Assembly (NCBI RefSeq): GCF_000024365.1
Contig: NC_013235.1
Location: forward strand, 4,216,001 to 4,280,000
DNA from: Nakamurella multipartita DSM 44233
Lineage (GTDB): Bacteria; Actinomycetota; Actinomycetes; Mycobacteriales; Nakamurellaceae
Direction: 5' to 3'
DNA length: 64,000 nucleotides
Shown: positions 1 through 7,835 of the stretch, piece after piece
Layout: each line of letters starts with the position of its first letter
How positions within the stretch are numbered: the first letter of the stretch is position 1
The notes under the pieces: model-generated
Database searches by the model: none
Told to the model about the DNA's origin: nothing
The model's input: only the letters and a program-made list of their open reading frames with translations
Position numbers and translations under genes: made by a program

Positions 1-141
1 TCGCTGCGCCTGATCCCGGCCGGGCGCCTGGGCGACCCGGCCGAGTTCGGCGCGGTGGCCGCCTTCCTGTGCGGTGAGCCGGCGGCCTACGTCACCGGGA
101 CCGCGGTGCGCTGCGACGGCGGGCTGATCCCGACCCTGTGA
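1..141 (+). CDS. Short-chain dehydrogenase/reductase, C-terminal end (cut by window)
   Basis: Only the last 46 codons are present, ending with TGA at 139-141. The reading frame gives the typical C-terminus of a classical SDR: an arginine-rich start (RLIPAGRLGDP), an acidic helix followed by a run of small residues, then the YVTGTAVRCDGG tail in which VTGxxxxxDGG is the family signature near the substrate lid. NAD(P)(H)-dependent oxidation or reduction of a small alcohol or ketone is the family role; the substrate cannot be told. It is convergent with the Nudix-type regulator that follows 9 bases later. Confidence 0.8.
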   Translation, partial: SLRLIPAGRLGDPAEFGAVAAFLCGEPAAYVTGTAVRCDGGLIPTL

Positions 142-150
142 CCGCCCGGC

Positions 151-825
151 TCAGCCGGTCAGGGTGGCCCACGCCTTCGGGGTCAGCCGGGTGCGGGGAC
201 CGCGCCGGTAGATCTCGGCCGGACGCCCGAAGTCGCTGCCGTACTCGCCGGTGGGATCCAGGTTCGGCACCACCAGCCGGCGGAACGTGTCCTTCATCAG
301 CGCCCGCTCGAACACCGCCTCGTAGACCTTGCGCAGCTGGCGCACGGTGAACTCGGGTCCGAGCAGGCCGCCCGGGTCCACCTCGGTCGCGTACTCGCGG
401 CGCAGCTGATCGACGGCCAGCCGGACGATCTCGTCGTGGTCGAACAGCAGCTCGCCGGCGGCCCGGCCGGCCCGGATCGCCAGCAGCCGGGTGTCCGGCC
501 CGATCCGGTCGGCGGGGACGACGGCGCAGTGCCCGATCGACAGCACCCACCCGCGATCGTCCCGATCGAGACGGTCGAACACGTGCAGCTGGGCGAACGG
601 CACCCGGTGCAGCCCGGCCTTGTCGGTCAGCGCGCGGGCGGCGGCATCGGCCAGCACCTCCCCCTCGTGCAGGAAGGTTCCGGGCAGGGCGAGGCCCCCG
701 AGCCGGTGGTCGACCACCACCACGTGCAGCCGGTCGTCCCGCACGGTCAGCACGGCCACGTCCACCGCCACACTGGGACGCGGATAGTCGGACAGCCGCT
801 CGGAGGAAGGCACAGCCGGCACCAT
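151..825 (-). CDS. NrtR-like Nudix-domain transcriptional regulator
   Basis: A 224-residue protein with an N-terminal Nudix fold and a C-terminal winged-helix region of the kind seen in NrtR, which binds ADP-ribose-type ligands and controls NAD or sugar genes. The Nudix box is clearly degenerate: the usual GG is GT (LPGTFLHEGE) and the REUXEEXG part reads RALTDKAG, so the metal-binding glutamates are missing. That argues for ligand sensing rather than hydrolysis. I chose the ATG at 825 because AGGA lies 7 bases upstream; an in-frame GTG at 876 would add 17 residues but has no ribosome site. The target genes are unknown; the adjacent palindrome at 951-973 is a candidate operator. Confidence 0.72.
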   Translation of the reverse strand: MVPAVPSSERLSDYPRPSVAVDVAVLTVRDDRLHVVVVDHRLGGLALPGTFLHEGEVLADAAARALTDKAGLHRVPFAQLHVFDRLDRDDRGWVLSIGHCAVVPADRIGPDTRLLAIRAGRAAGELLFDHDEIVRLAVDQLRREYATEVDPGGLLGPEFTVRQLRKVYEAVFERALMKDTFRRLVVPNLDPTGEYGSDFGRPAEIYRRGPRTRLTPKAWATLTG

Positions 826-950
826 AGCGCGGTCCTGCGCCTTGAGGGTGAACCCGCCGCCCAAAGGATGCGGCACTCGGCAAATTCTGGCCGACCACGC
901 CCGACGGCCGGCCCGGCCGGCGAACGATCGGCAGCATCGGAGTCCCGTGA

Positions 951-973
951 TGCCGCAAATATATTGTGCGGCA
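951..973. promoter_or_regulatory. 23-bp palindromic operator candidate
   Basis: TGCCGCA (951-957) and TGCGGCA (967-973) form a perfect 7-bp inverted repeat around a very AT-rich 9-base centre, in a region that is otherwise GC-rich. It lies between the minus-strand NrtR-like gene and the plus-strand LacI gene, so either product could bind it. The 312-base gap 826-1137 holds this site, a promoter and a second palindrome, and no convincing gene. Confidence 0.5.
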
Positions 974-1063
974 ACGCATATGAACGCAAATTCGACCGAG
1001 CGTGCACCGGCCCGCTCGATGAGCGTCCGCCGACATTCGTCGACGCGGCTCCGGAAAGAGGGG

Positions 1064-1092
1064 TTGACAACCGCTCATCGAGCCGCAATAGT
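1064..1092 (+). promoter_or_regulatory. Sigma-70-type promoter of the LacI gene
   Basis: TTGACA at 1064-1069 is a perfect -35 hexamer; 17 bases downstream AATAGT at 1087-1092 matches four of six -10 positions. The start codon of the LacI-type regulator is 45 bases further on, with a good ribosome site between. Confidence 0.55.
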
Positions 1093-1107
1093 CCTCCCTA
1101 CCGAAGT

Positions 1108-1122
1108 GCACAAACGTTTTGG
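1108..1122. promoter_or_regulatory. LacI-type operator candidate
   Basis: An AAACGTTT palindrome at 1112-1119 with extended near-symmetry on both flanks and the central CG step typical of LacI/GalR operators. It sits just downstream of the -10 hexamer and upstream of the ribosome site, an ideal place for autorepression. Confidence 0.45.
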
Positions 1123-1137
1123 CAAAGGAGCAAGGCG

Positions 1138-2184
1138 ATGGGCAAGCCCACTCTCCGCGACGTCGCGGACCGTTCCGGCTTCTCCATCACCACCGTCTCC
1201 CAGGTTCTCAACGATGTGCCGGGCAAGCGCATCCCGGACGCCACCCGCGACCGGGTCCGGGCCGCCGCGACCGAGCTGGCCTACCGGCCGAACCGGTTGG
1301 CCCAGGGCCTGCGGCTGCAGCGGTCCAACACCCTGGGGTTCGTCAGCGACAAGATCGCGACCACGCCCTACGCCGGTGAGGTGATCCTGGGCGCGCAGGA
1401 CGCGGCCGCCGAGCACGGCGACCTGTTGTTGCTGATGAACTCCAACAGCGACCCGGGTCTGGAGGAACGCGAGATCCGCGCCCTGCAGGAGCGCCAGGTG
1501 GACGGCATCATCTTCGCTTCGGAATACCACCGGGTGATCACGCCGCCGGACGCGTTGCAGGGCACCCCGGCGGTGCTGCTGGACGCCCGCTCGGTCCGTG
1601 GCGATGTCAGCTCGGTCGTCCCCGACGAGGTCGGCGGCACGTTGGCCGCGGTGCGCGAACTGATCGCCGCCGGCCACCAGCGCATCGCCTTTCTCAACAA
1701 CGTCGACGACATTCCCGCCACAGCCCTGCGTTTGCAGGGATTCCGGCAGGGTCTGAACGAGGCCGGCCGGCGCCTGCGCGCGGGCATGGTGGTGACCGCC
1801 GCCTCGACCCCGGGCGCCGGTTATGACGCGGCCCGGCAGTTGCTCGACCAACCCCGGGCCGGCCGACCGACCGCGATCTTCTGCTTCAACGACCGGATGG
1901 CGATGGGCACCTACCAGGCGGCCGCCGAACTGGGCCTGCGCATCCCGGACGACCTGTCGGTCGTCGGCTTCGACAACCAGGAACTGATCGCGGCGAACCT
2001 GCGCCCCGGTCTGACCACGGTGGCCCTGCCCCATTACGCGATGGGCCAGTGGGCGGTCGCCGCCCTGCTGGACCTGATCGACGCCCAGGCCGACCCATCC
2101 CAGAAGCGACAGCCGATCCGCGAGGAGAAGCTGCCCTGCCCACTGGTGCGCCGTGCATCGGTGGGCCCGCCGCCCCGGTCGTGA
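1138..2184 (+). CDS. LacI/GalR family transcriptional repressor
   Basis: A 348-residue protein of normal LacI length. Residues 4-25 are the helix-turn-helix (TLRDVADRSGFSITTVSQVL), followed by the hinge helix region YRPNRLAQGLRL, which inserts in the minor groove of operators. The rest is a periplasmic-binding-protein-like sensor domain with the FNDRMAMG and VVGFDNQE motifs near the ligand cleft. ATG at 1138 is preceded by AAAGGAG. It stands directly upstream of, and in the same direction as, a sugar ABC transporter and a glycosidase, so it probably represses that operon and itself, with an oligosaccharide or monosaccharide as inducer. Confidence 0.92.
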   Translation: MGKPTLRDVADRSGFSITTVSQVLNDVPGKRIPDATRDRVRAAATELAYRPNRLAQGLRLQRSNTLGFVSDKIATTPYAGEVILGAQDAAAEHGDLLLLMNSNSDPGLEEREIRALQERQVDGIIFASEYHRVITPPDALQGTPAVLLDARSVRGDVSSVVPDEVGGTLAAVRELIAAGHQRIAFLNNVDDIPATALRLQGFRQGLNEAGRRLRAGMVVTAASTPGAGYDAARQLLDQPRAGRPTAIFCFNDRMAMGTYQAAAELGLRIPDDLSVVGFDNQELIAANLRPGLTTVALPHYAMGQWAVAALLDLIDAQADPSQKRQPIREEKLPCPLVRRASVGPPPRS

Positions 2185-2282
2185 TCCGGGACGGCGAGCA
2201 ACACCCACCCCCACTCACCCGCGGCAACGGGTGAATCGACAGTCCGGCTGGACCGGACACCAGTGAGTTGGAGGAACCTCCG

Positions 2283-3593
2283 GTGGCACTACCTACCCGC
2301 AAGCGCCTCGCAGCAGCGAGTGTAGCTGTGGCGTTGGCGTTCTCCCTGGCCGCCTGCGGCAAGGGAGCGAGCAGCAGCAGCGACGCGCAGACCGACGCCA
2401 GCGGCACGACCACGTTGAAGATGTGGACGCACAACGCGGGCAACGACACGGAACTCGCCGCGATCAACCAGGTCGTCGCGGACTACAACGCCAGCCAGAG
2501 CAACTACAAGGTCGAGGTCCAGGCGTTCCCGCAGGACTCCTACAACACCTCGGTGACGGCGGCGGCCGCCTCCAAGAGCCTGCCCTGCATCCTGGACGTG
2601 GACGGCCCGAACGTGCCGAACTGGGCCTGGGCCGGGTACCTGGCCCCGCTGGACGGCCTGGACGAGCGGATCGCCCAGTTCCTGCCCAGCGTGGTCGGCA
2701 GCTTCGACGGCAAGAATTACGCCGTCGGCTACTACGACGTGGCGCTGATCATGCAGGCCCGGACGTCGGCCTTGCAGGAGAACGGGATCCGCATCCCGAC
2801 CATCGACCAGCCCTGGACCGAGGACGAGTTCGCGGCCGCGCTGGCCGCGATCAAGGCCAGCGGCAAGTACGAGAACACGCTGGACCTGCAGACCGGCAAC
2901 ACCGGTGAGTGGTGGCCGTACGCGTACTCGCCGATGCTGCAGAGCTTCGGGGGCGACCTGATCAACCGGGACGGCTACACCAGCGCCGACGGGGTGCTCA
3001 ACGGTCCGGCCGCGGTGCAGTGGGCCACCTGGTTCCGCTCGCTGGCCACCGACGGCTACATGCCGCTCAAGTCGGGCGCCGATCCGGCCCAGGACTTCCT
3101 CAACGGCAAGACCGCGATCCTGTACAACGGCTCGTGGGGCGCCGAACCCGCGCGGGCGTCGGCCATCGCCGACGACGTCTCCTTCCTGCCGGCGGTCAAT
3201 CTCGGCCAGGGAGCCAAGATCGGCGGCGGATCCTGGCAGTGGGCGGTCAGTTCCGGCTGCCCGTCGACCGAGGGCGCGCTGGACTACATGAAGTTCGCGC
3301 TGCAGGACAAGTACGTCGCCGCGGTGTCCAAGGCGACCGGGACGATCCCGGCCACCGACGCCGCCGCGGCCATGGTGCCCGGCTACGAACCGGGTGGGGA
3401 CAACGACATCTTCCGTCAGTACTCCAAGGAGTTCGCCCTGATCCGGCCGGCGACCCCGGGCTACCCGTTCATCGCGACCACCTTCACCAAGACCGCCCAG
3501 GACATCCTCAACGGCGCCGACCCGCAGGAAGCGCTGAACCAGGCGGTCGCCGACATCGACGCGAACCAGCAGTCCAACAACAACTTCCAGTAG
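2283..3593 (+). CDS. Sugar ABC transporter substrate-binding lipoprotein
   Basis: A 436-residue extracellular solute-binding protein, family 1. The N-terminus has Arg/Lys (TRKR), a hydrophobic stretch and the lipobox LAAC with Cys at residue 25, so the mature protein should be lipid-anchored on the outer face of the membrane. The body has the features of sugar binders, for example the YNGSWG motif. GTG at 2283 is chosen because GGAGG precedes it at 8 bases; a TTG at 2268 overlaps that site. The substrate is not readable, but the GH32-clan enzyme downstream points to a fructose-containing or related glycoside. A strong hairpin follows the stop codon. Confidence 0.9.
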   Translation: MALPTRKRLAAASVAVALAFSLAACGKGASSSSDAQTDASGTTTLKMWTHNAGNDTELAAINQVVADYNASQSNYKVEVQAFPQDSYNTSVTAAAASKSLPCILDVDGPNVPNWAWAGYLAPLDGLDERIAQFLPSVVGSFDGKNYAVGYYDVALIMQARTSALQENGIRIPTIDQPWTEDEFAAALAAIKASGKYENTLDLQTGNTGEWWPYAYSPMLQSFGGDLINRDGYTSADGVLNGPAAVQWATWFRSLATDGYMPLKSGADPAQDFLNGKTAILYNGSWGAEPARASAIADDVSFLPAVNLGQGAKIGGGSWQWAVSSGCPSTEGALDYMKFALQDKYVAAVSKATGTIPATDAAAAMVPGYEPGGDNDIFRQYSKEFALIRPATPGYPFIATTFTKTAQDILNGADPQEALNQAVADIDANQQSNNNFQ

Positions 3594-3613
3594 TCCTCAC
3601 CCACTCGTCGGCC

Positions 3614-3651
3614 GATCGGGCGGGCGCCCGGCCACGCGCGCCCGCCCGATC
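3614..3651 (+). terminator. Intercistronic hairpin behind the binding-protein gene
   Basis: A perfect 14-bp stem (3614-3627 with 3638-3651) and a 10-base loop, without a T-tract. It lies in the 81-base gap between binding protein and first permease. Such hairpins usually stabilise the upstream mRNA or cause partial termination, giving more binding protein than permease. Confidence 0.6.
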
Positions 3652-3674
3652 CCGTCTGGCCCGCAGGGAATCCA

Positions 3675-4637
3675 ATGACGCAGACAATCGGGGCTGCCCA
3701 CCCCGAACCACCCACCATCGATCAGCTCGGCCGGCTTTCCTTCCGGCAGCGGCGCTTCACCAAAAGCCGCCAGTCGCAACGGATCGCCGCTGCCTGGATG
3801 GTCACCCCGGCCGCGGCCCTGATGCTGGTCTTCATCATCATCCCGATCGTGCTGACCTTCGTGTTGGCGTTCACCAACGCCAAGCTCATCTCGCCGACCG
3901 GTCCCCGGTTCGTCGGATTCGACAACTTCGCCCGGCTGTTCGGCGATCCGATCTTCTGGAAGTCGTTGCGCAACACCCTGTTGTTCGCCGTGTTCGTGGT
4001 GCCGATCCAGGCCGGCCTGGCCCTGGTGCTGGCGCTGCTGATCAACGTCAAGATCCGCGGGGTCAACTTCTTTCGCACCGTGTACTTCCTGCCGGTGGTC
4101 ACCTCCATGGTGGTGGTGTCGCTGCTGTGGAAGTTCCTCTACCAACCCGACGGCCTGATCAACAACTTCCTGGCCGTCTTCGGTATCGACGGTCCGGACT
4201 GGCTGGGTAATCCGAACACCGCGATGATCTCGATCCTGATCATGTCGGTGTGGCAGGGAGTCGGGTTCCACATGGTCATCTGGCTGTCCGGCCTGCAGAC
4301 CATCCCGCAGGACATGTACGAAGCCGGGGCCATCGACGGAGCCAACAACTGGCAGCGCTTCCGCTACCTGACCTGGCCGGCCCTGCGCCAGACCCGCACC
4401 TTCATCCTGATCACGATCACCATCCAGGCCTTCGCCCTGTTCACCCAGATCCAGGTGATGACCGAGGGCGGCCCGTTGGACTCGACCTCGACGATCGTCT
4501 TCCAGGCCGTGCGCACCGGATTCGACCTGCAGCAGACCGGCTACGCCTCGGCGCTGTCGCTGGTCTTCTTCATCCTGGTGCTGGTGGTTTCCCTGGTCCA
4601 ACGCTTCCTGACCCGCGACAAGGACGTGAAGAAATGA
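3675..4637 (+). CDS. Sugar ABC transporter permease (MalF/UgpA type)
   Basis: A 320-residue inner-membrane permease with about six transmembrane helices. The cytoplasmic EAA loop that docks the ATPase is visible as EAGAIDGANNWQRFRYLTWP near residues 216-235. It pairs with the next permease to form the channel for the substrate delivered by the lipoprotein upstream. No ATP-binding subunit gene is in this operon, so a shared MsiK-like ATPase elsewhere in the genome is probably used, as is common in actinobacteria. Its stop overlaps the next start by four bases (ATGA), so the two permeases are translationally coupled. Confidence 0.92.
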   Translation: MTQTIGAAHPEPPTIDQLGRLSFRQRRFTKSRQSQRIAAAWMVTPAAALMLVFIIIPIVLTFVLAFTNAKLISPTGPRFVGFDNFARLFGDPIFWKSLRNTLLFAVFVVPIQAGLALVLALLINVKIRGVNFFRTVYFLPVVTSMVVVSLLWKFLYQPDGLINNFLAVFGIDGPDWLGNPNTAMISILIMSVWQGVGFHMVIWLSGLQTIPQDMYEAGAIDGANNWQRFRYLTWPALRQTRTFILITITIQAFALFTQIQVMTEGGPLDSTSTIVFQAVRTGFDLQQTGYASALSLVFFILVLVVSLVQRFLTRDKDVKK

Positions 4638-5539
4638 GCCAGACCCTGACGCCGGTCGCCGATCCCGCCGCCCCGCCGGCACCGCGCGGCCCGGGCGCCG
4701 GCCGGACCGTGCTGCGGTACCTGGTCCGGTTCTTGCTGGTGCTGGTCTTCGCCCTGCCGCTGCTGTTCATGCTGGTGTCCTCGTTCAAGCCGGACACCCA
4801 GATCTTCGGCGATCTCGGCTCGATCGACGCATTCCTGCCGGTCGGCGAGGTGTCGCTGTCCAACTACACCGCGGTGTTCGAGCGGGTGCCGTTCTGGCGG
4901 TTCATGATGAACTCGATCCTGCTGTCCGTGCTGACCGTCGGGCTGGGCCTGTTCATCAACAGCATGTGCGCGTTCGCCTTGGCCCGGTTGCGGTTTCGCG
5001 GTCAGGGTCTGATTCTCGGGGTGATTCTGGCGACCCTGATCGTGCCGTTCGAGACGCTGGCCCTGCCCCTGCTGTGGTGGGTGAACCTGCTGCCCTACTT
5101 CGACGGATCGACCGGCTGGCTGGACACCTACGAGGTGCAGTTCATCCCGTTCATCGCCAACGCCTTCTCGATCTACCTGTTCTACCAGTACTTCGATTCC
5201 ATCCCGCGCGAGCTCGACGAGGCGGCCAAGGTCGACGGCGCCGGATGGTTCACCATCTACCGCAAGGTGATCATGCCGCTGTCCGGCCCGGCGGTCGCCA
5301 CGGTGGCCATCCTGACCTTCCTGCCGTCGTGGAATCAGTACCTGTGGCCGCTGATGGCGGTGCAGACCGAATCGCTGCGTCCGGTGATGGTCGGCATCGA
5401 CTACTTCTCGCAGCTGACCACCAACTGGGGCCAGATCATGGCCTACGCCTCGCTGATCACCGTGCCGGTGCTCGTCCTGTTCATCGCCTTCCAGCGATCG
5501 TTCATCAATTCCATCGCCTCCTCCGGCGTGAAGGGCTGA
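4634..5539 (+). CDS. Sugar ABC transporter permease (MalG/UgpE type)
   Basis: A 301-residue partner permease with six predicted membrane helices after a proline-rich cytoplasmic N-terminus. The EAA loop reads ELDEAAKVDGAGWFTIYRK. Start ATG at 4634 overlaps the previous stop. It forms the heterodimeric channel with the preceding gene product, and is followed two bases after its stop by the glycosidase gene, which supports a single transport-and-hydrolysis operon. Confidence 0.92.
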   Translation: MSQTLTPVADPAAPPAPRGPGAGRTVLRYLVRFLLVLVFALPLLFMLVSSFKPDTQIFGDLGSIDAFLPVGEVSLSNYTAVFERVPFWRFMMNSILLSVLTVGLGLFINSMCAFALARLRFRGQGLILGVILATLIVPFETLALPLLWWVNLLPYFDGSTGWLDTYEVQFIPFIANAFSIYLFYQYFDSIPRELDEAAKVDGAGWFTIYRKVIMPLSGPAVATVAILTFLPSWNQYLWPLMAVQTESLRPVMVGIDYFSQLTTNWGQIMAYASLITVPVLVLFIAFQRSFINSIASSGVKG

Positions 5540-5541
5540 CC

Positions 5542-6501
5542 GTGTTCCGACTTCCCGATTCCTGGTTGTGGGACTTCTGGCTCGCCCGTGACGAGCAGAC
5601 GTACCACCTGTTCTTCCTGTATGCCTCGCGAGCGCTGCACGAGCCCGACCGCCGGCACCTGCGGGCCGCGGTCGGCCACGCGGTGTCCACCGACCTGGTC
5701 CACTGGGAACGGGTCGCCGACGCCATCGTCCGCGACGACGCACCGGCTTTCGACCACACCGCGACCTGGACCGGGTCGGTGGTCCGTGGACCCGACGGCA
5801 GCTGGTCGATGTTCTACACCGGCACCGTCCGCCACGAGGACGGGACGCTGCACCAGCAGGTCGGCCGGGCGGTATCCACCGACCTGTACCACTGGCTGAA
5901 GGATCCGCGAAACCCGTTGGTCAGAGCCGACTCCCGCTGGTACGAGACGCTCGGCGGGGCAGCCCCGTGGGCGGACGAGCACTGGCGCGACCCGTGGGTC
6001 TTCGCCGACCCGGACGGCGACGGCTGGCACATGCTGATCACCGGCCGGGCCAACCACGGACCGCTGGACGAGCGTGGTGTCGTCGCCCACGCCCGCTCGG
6101 CCGATCTGGCCGACTGGCAGGTCGGCCCCCCGCTGTCCGGCCCGGACGGCGGGTTCGGGCAGATGGAGGTCTTCCAGGTCGAGAACGTCGACGGCCGTTG
6201 GGTGCTGATCTTCAACTGCCTGGACGGGGAGTTCTCGGCGGCCCGGGCCCGGGCCGGCGGGCCCGGCGGGATCTGGGTGGCCGGCGCCGCGTCCGCGTTG
6301 GGCCCCTACGACATCGCCGGGGCCACCCTGCTCTCGGACGATCGTTACTACGTCGGCAAGCTGGTTCGGGATCCCGACGGGCACTGGGTGTTGCTGGCCT
6401 TCGTCAACAAGGACGAGAACGGCGCGTTCGTCGGGGATCTGAGCGACCCGATGCCGGTCGGCTGGGACGCCGACCGGCTGGTGCTGCGGCCCGCCGGGTA
6501 G
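5542..6501 (+). CDS. GH32-clan (five-bladed propeller) glycosidase
   Basis: A 319-residue cytoplasmic protein (no signal peptide) with repeated beta-propeller patterns such as HAVSTDLVHWE and RAVSTDLYHW, typical of GH32/GH68/GH43 enzymes. Three acidic sites fit the clan: Asp in WLWDFW near residue 11 (nucleophile position), Asp in WRDPWVF (transition-state stabiliser), and Glu in QMEVFQVE (acid/base). It lacks the C-terminal sandwich of classical GH32 invertases. GTG at 5542 follows the permease stop by two bases. The likely role is splitting of an imported fructoside or related sugar; the exact specificity is inference. Confidence 0.75.
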   Translation: MFRLPDSWLWDFWLARDEQTYHLFFLYASRALHEPDRRHLRAAVGHAVSTDLVHWERVADAIVRDDAPAFDHTATWTGSVVRGPDGSWSMFYTGTVRHEDGTLHQQVGRAVSTDLYHWLKDPRNPLVRADSRWYETLGGAAPWADEHWRDPWVFADPDGDGWHMLITGRANHGPLDERGVVAHARSADLADWQVGPPLSGPDGGFGQMEVFQVENVDGRWVLIFNCLDGEFSAARARAGGPGGIWVAGAASALGPYDIAGATLLSDDRYYVGKLVRDPDGHWVLLAFVNKDENGAFVGDLSDPMPVGWDADRLVLRPAG

Positions 6502-6532
6502 GCGGACCGCCGCTCGGGTCGATCGGCCGGGA

Positions 6533-7726
6533 TCAGGCGGTCGGCCAGCCGGTGTAGGCCTCGGCCAGGTAGGCCGAGCCGTGCCGGGACGCGACCACCC
6601 CGGCCAGCTCGCCGAGTTGCCGCTGACGCTCGAACGGGGTCGCGTCCGCGCGGTGGTGCAGCATGCTGGTCATCCAGTACGAGAAGTTCTGCGCCTTCCA
6701 GATCCGTTGCAGGGCCCGGTCGCTGTAGGCGTCCAGCAGATCTCGTGATCCGGTCGAGTAGTACGAGTCGATGCCCTCGAACAGCACCCGCACGTCGGCC
6801 AGGGCCAGGTTCAGTCCCTTGGCCCCGGTCGGCGGCACGGTGTGCCCGGCGTCGCCGGCCAGGAACATGTTGCCGTAGCGCAGGGGCTCGCAGACGTAGC
6901 TGCGGAAGCGCAGCACCGTCTTGTCGAAGATCCGGCCCTGCTTGAGCTGGAACCCGTCCGGGCCGTCGAGGCGCTTTTGCAGCTCGGCCCAGATGGCCTC
7001 CTCCGACCAGGCGTTGACGTCCTCGTTCGGGTCGCACTGGAAGTACATCCGCTGGATGTTCGCGTCCCGCTGGCTGATCAGCGCGAATCCGTGCTCGGAG
7101 TTGCAGTAGATCAACTCGTCGGCGCTGGGCGGCGCCTCGCACAGGATCCCGAACCAGGCGAACGGGTACTCCACGAAGTTGTCCACCCGCTGGTCCTGCG
7201 GGATGGACCACTTGCAGACGCCCTGCGAGCCGTCGGCACCGACCAGGATGTCGCAGTGGATCTCCCGGGCCTGCCCCTGCGCGTCGGTGAACAGGATCTT
7301 GGGGGTGTCCGTCGTCTGATCCAGGACCGCGGTGTCGGTGACCGACCAGAACACCTGCCCGCCGTCGCGCTCACGGGCGGCGGCCAGGTCGACGAACACC
7401 TCGTTCTGCGGGTACAGCCACACGGCCTCCCCGACCAGGTCGGTGAAGTCGAGCCGGTGGCTCACCCCGCCGAAGCGCAGGTCGATGCCCTCGTGCCGGT
7501 GTCCCTCTCGCAGCACCCGGTCGGACACCCCGGAATCCACCAGCATCGACACCGAGCCGTGCTCGAGAATGCCGGCCCGGTGGGTGGTTCGGATGGTCTC
7601 GTGATCGCGCTTCTCGACCACGATCGAATCGACGCCGGCCTTGGCCAGCAGGTGGGACAGCATCAGGCCGGCGGGACCGCCGCCGACGATTCCGACGCGG
7701 GTGGTGAGGATTTCCGGGGTGGACAC
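6533..7726 (-). CDS. pobA: 4-Hydroxybenzoate 3-monooxygenase
   Basis: A 397-residue class A flavoprotein monooxygenase, the normal length for PobA. It has the N-terminal FAD-binding GIVGGGPAG motif (GxGxxG at about 15-20), the GADGSQG (DG) motif, and the flavin-contacting AGDAGHTVPPTGAKGLNLAL motif. It hydroxylates 4-hydroxybenzoate to protocatechuate with NAD(P)H and O2. I place the start at the GTG at 7726, because GGAGG stands 5 bases upstream and an ATG at 7738 has no ribosome site. The upstream gene on the same strand is an aromatic-acid importer, which fits uptake plus first catabolic step; ring-cleavage genes are not in the window. Confidence 0.92.
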   Translation of the reverse strand: MSTPEILTTRVGIVGGGPAGLMLSHLLAKAGVDSIVVEKRDHETIRTTHRAGILEHGSVSMLVDSGVSDRVLREGHRHEGIDLRFGGVSHRLDFTDLVGEAVWLYPQNEVFVDLAAARERDGGQVFWSVTDTAVLDQTTDTPKILFTDAQGQAREIHCDILVGADGSQGVCKWSIPQDQRVDNFVEYPFAWFGILCEAPPSADELIYCNSEHGFALISQRDANIQRMYFQCDPNEDVNAWSEEAIWAELQKRLDGPDGFQLKQGRIFDKTVLRFRSYVCEPLRYGNMFLAGDAGHTVPPTGAKGLNLALADVRVLFEGIDSYYSTGSRDLLDAYSDRALQRIWKAQNFSYWMTSMLHHRADATPFERQRQLGELAGVVASRHGSAYLAEAYTGWPTA

Positions 7727-7752
7727 ACGAACCTCCATGGTTCGACACGGGC

Positions 7753-7802
7753 GGGTGGGCGGGCAGACGGGCGGGGCGGGTGGGCGGGCAGACGGGCGGG
7801 GC
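7753..7802. repeat. Two perfect 25-bp G-rich tandem repeats
   Basis: A 25-base unit beginning GGGTGGGCGGGCAGACGGGC occurs twice head to tail (7753-7777 and 7778-7802), between the importer and pobA. The plus strand has many G-runs and could form a quadruplex; on the transcript of the minus-strand operon it would be C-rich. Confidence 0.8.
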
Positions 7803-7835
7803 GGGGCGGACGGACGCTCAGGGACCGAGAACCGA

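Noticed and set aside
2215-2234. Small 7-bp hairpin between the LacI and binding-protein genes.
   Set aside because: Too short and without a T-run to call a terminator; it could be an operator half but nothing supports it.
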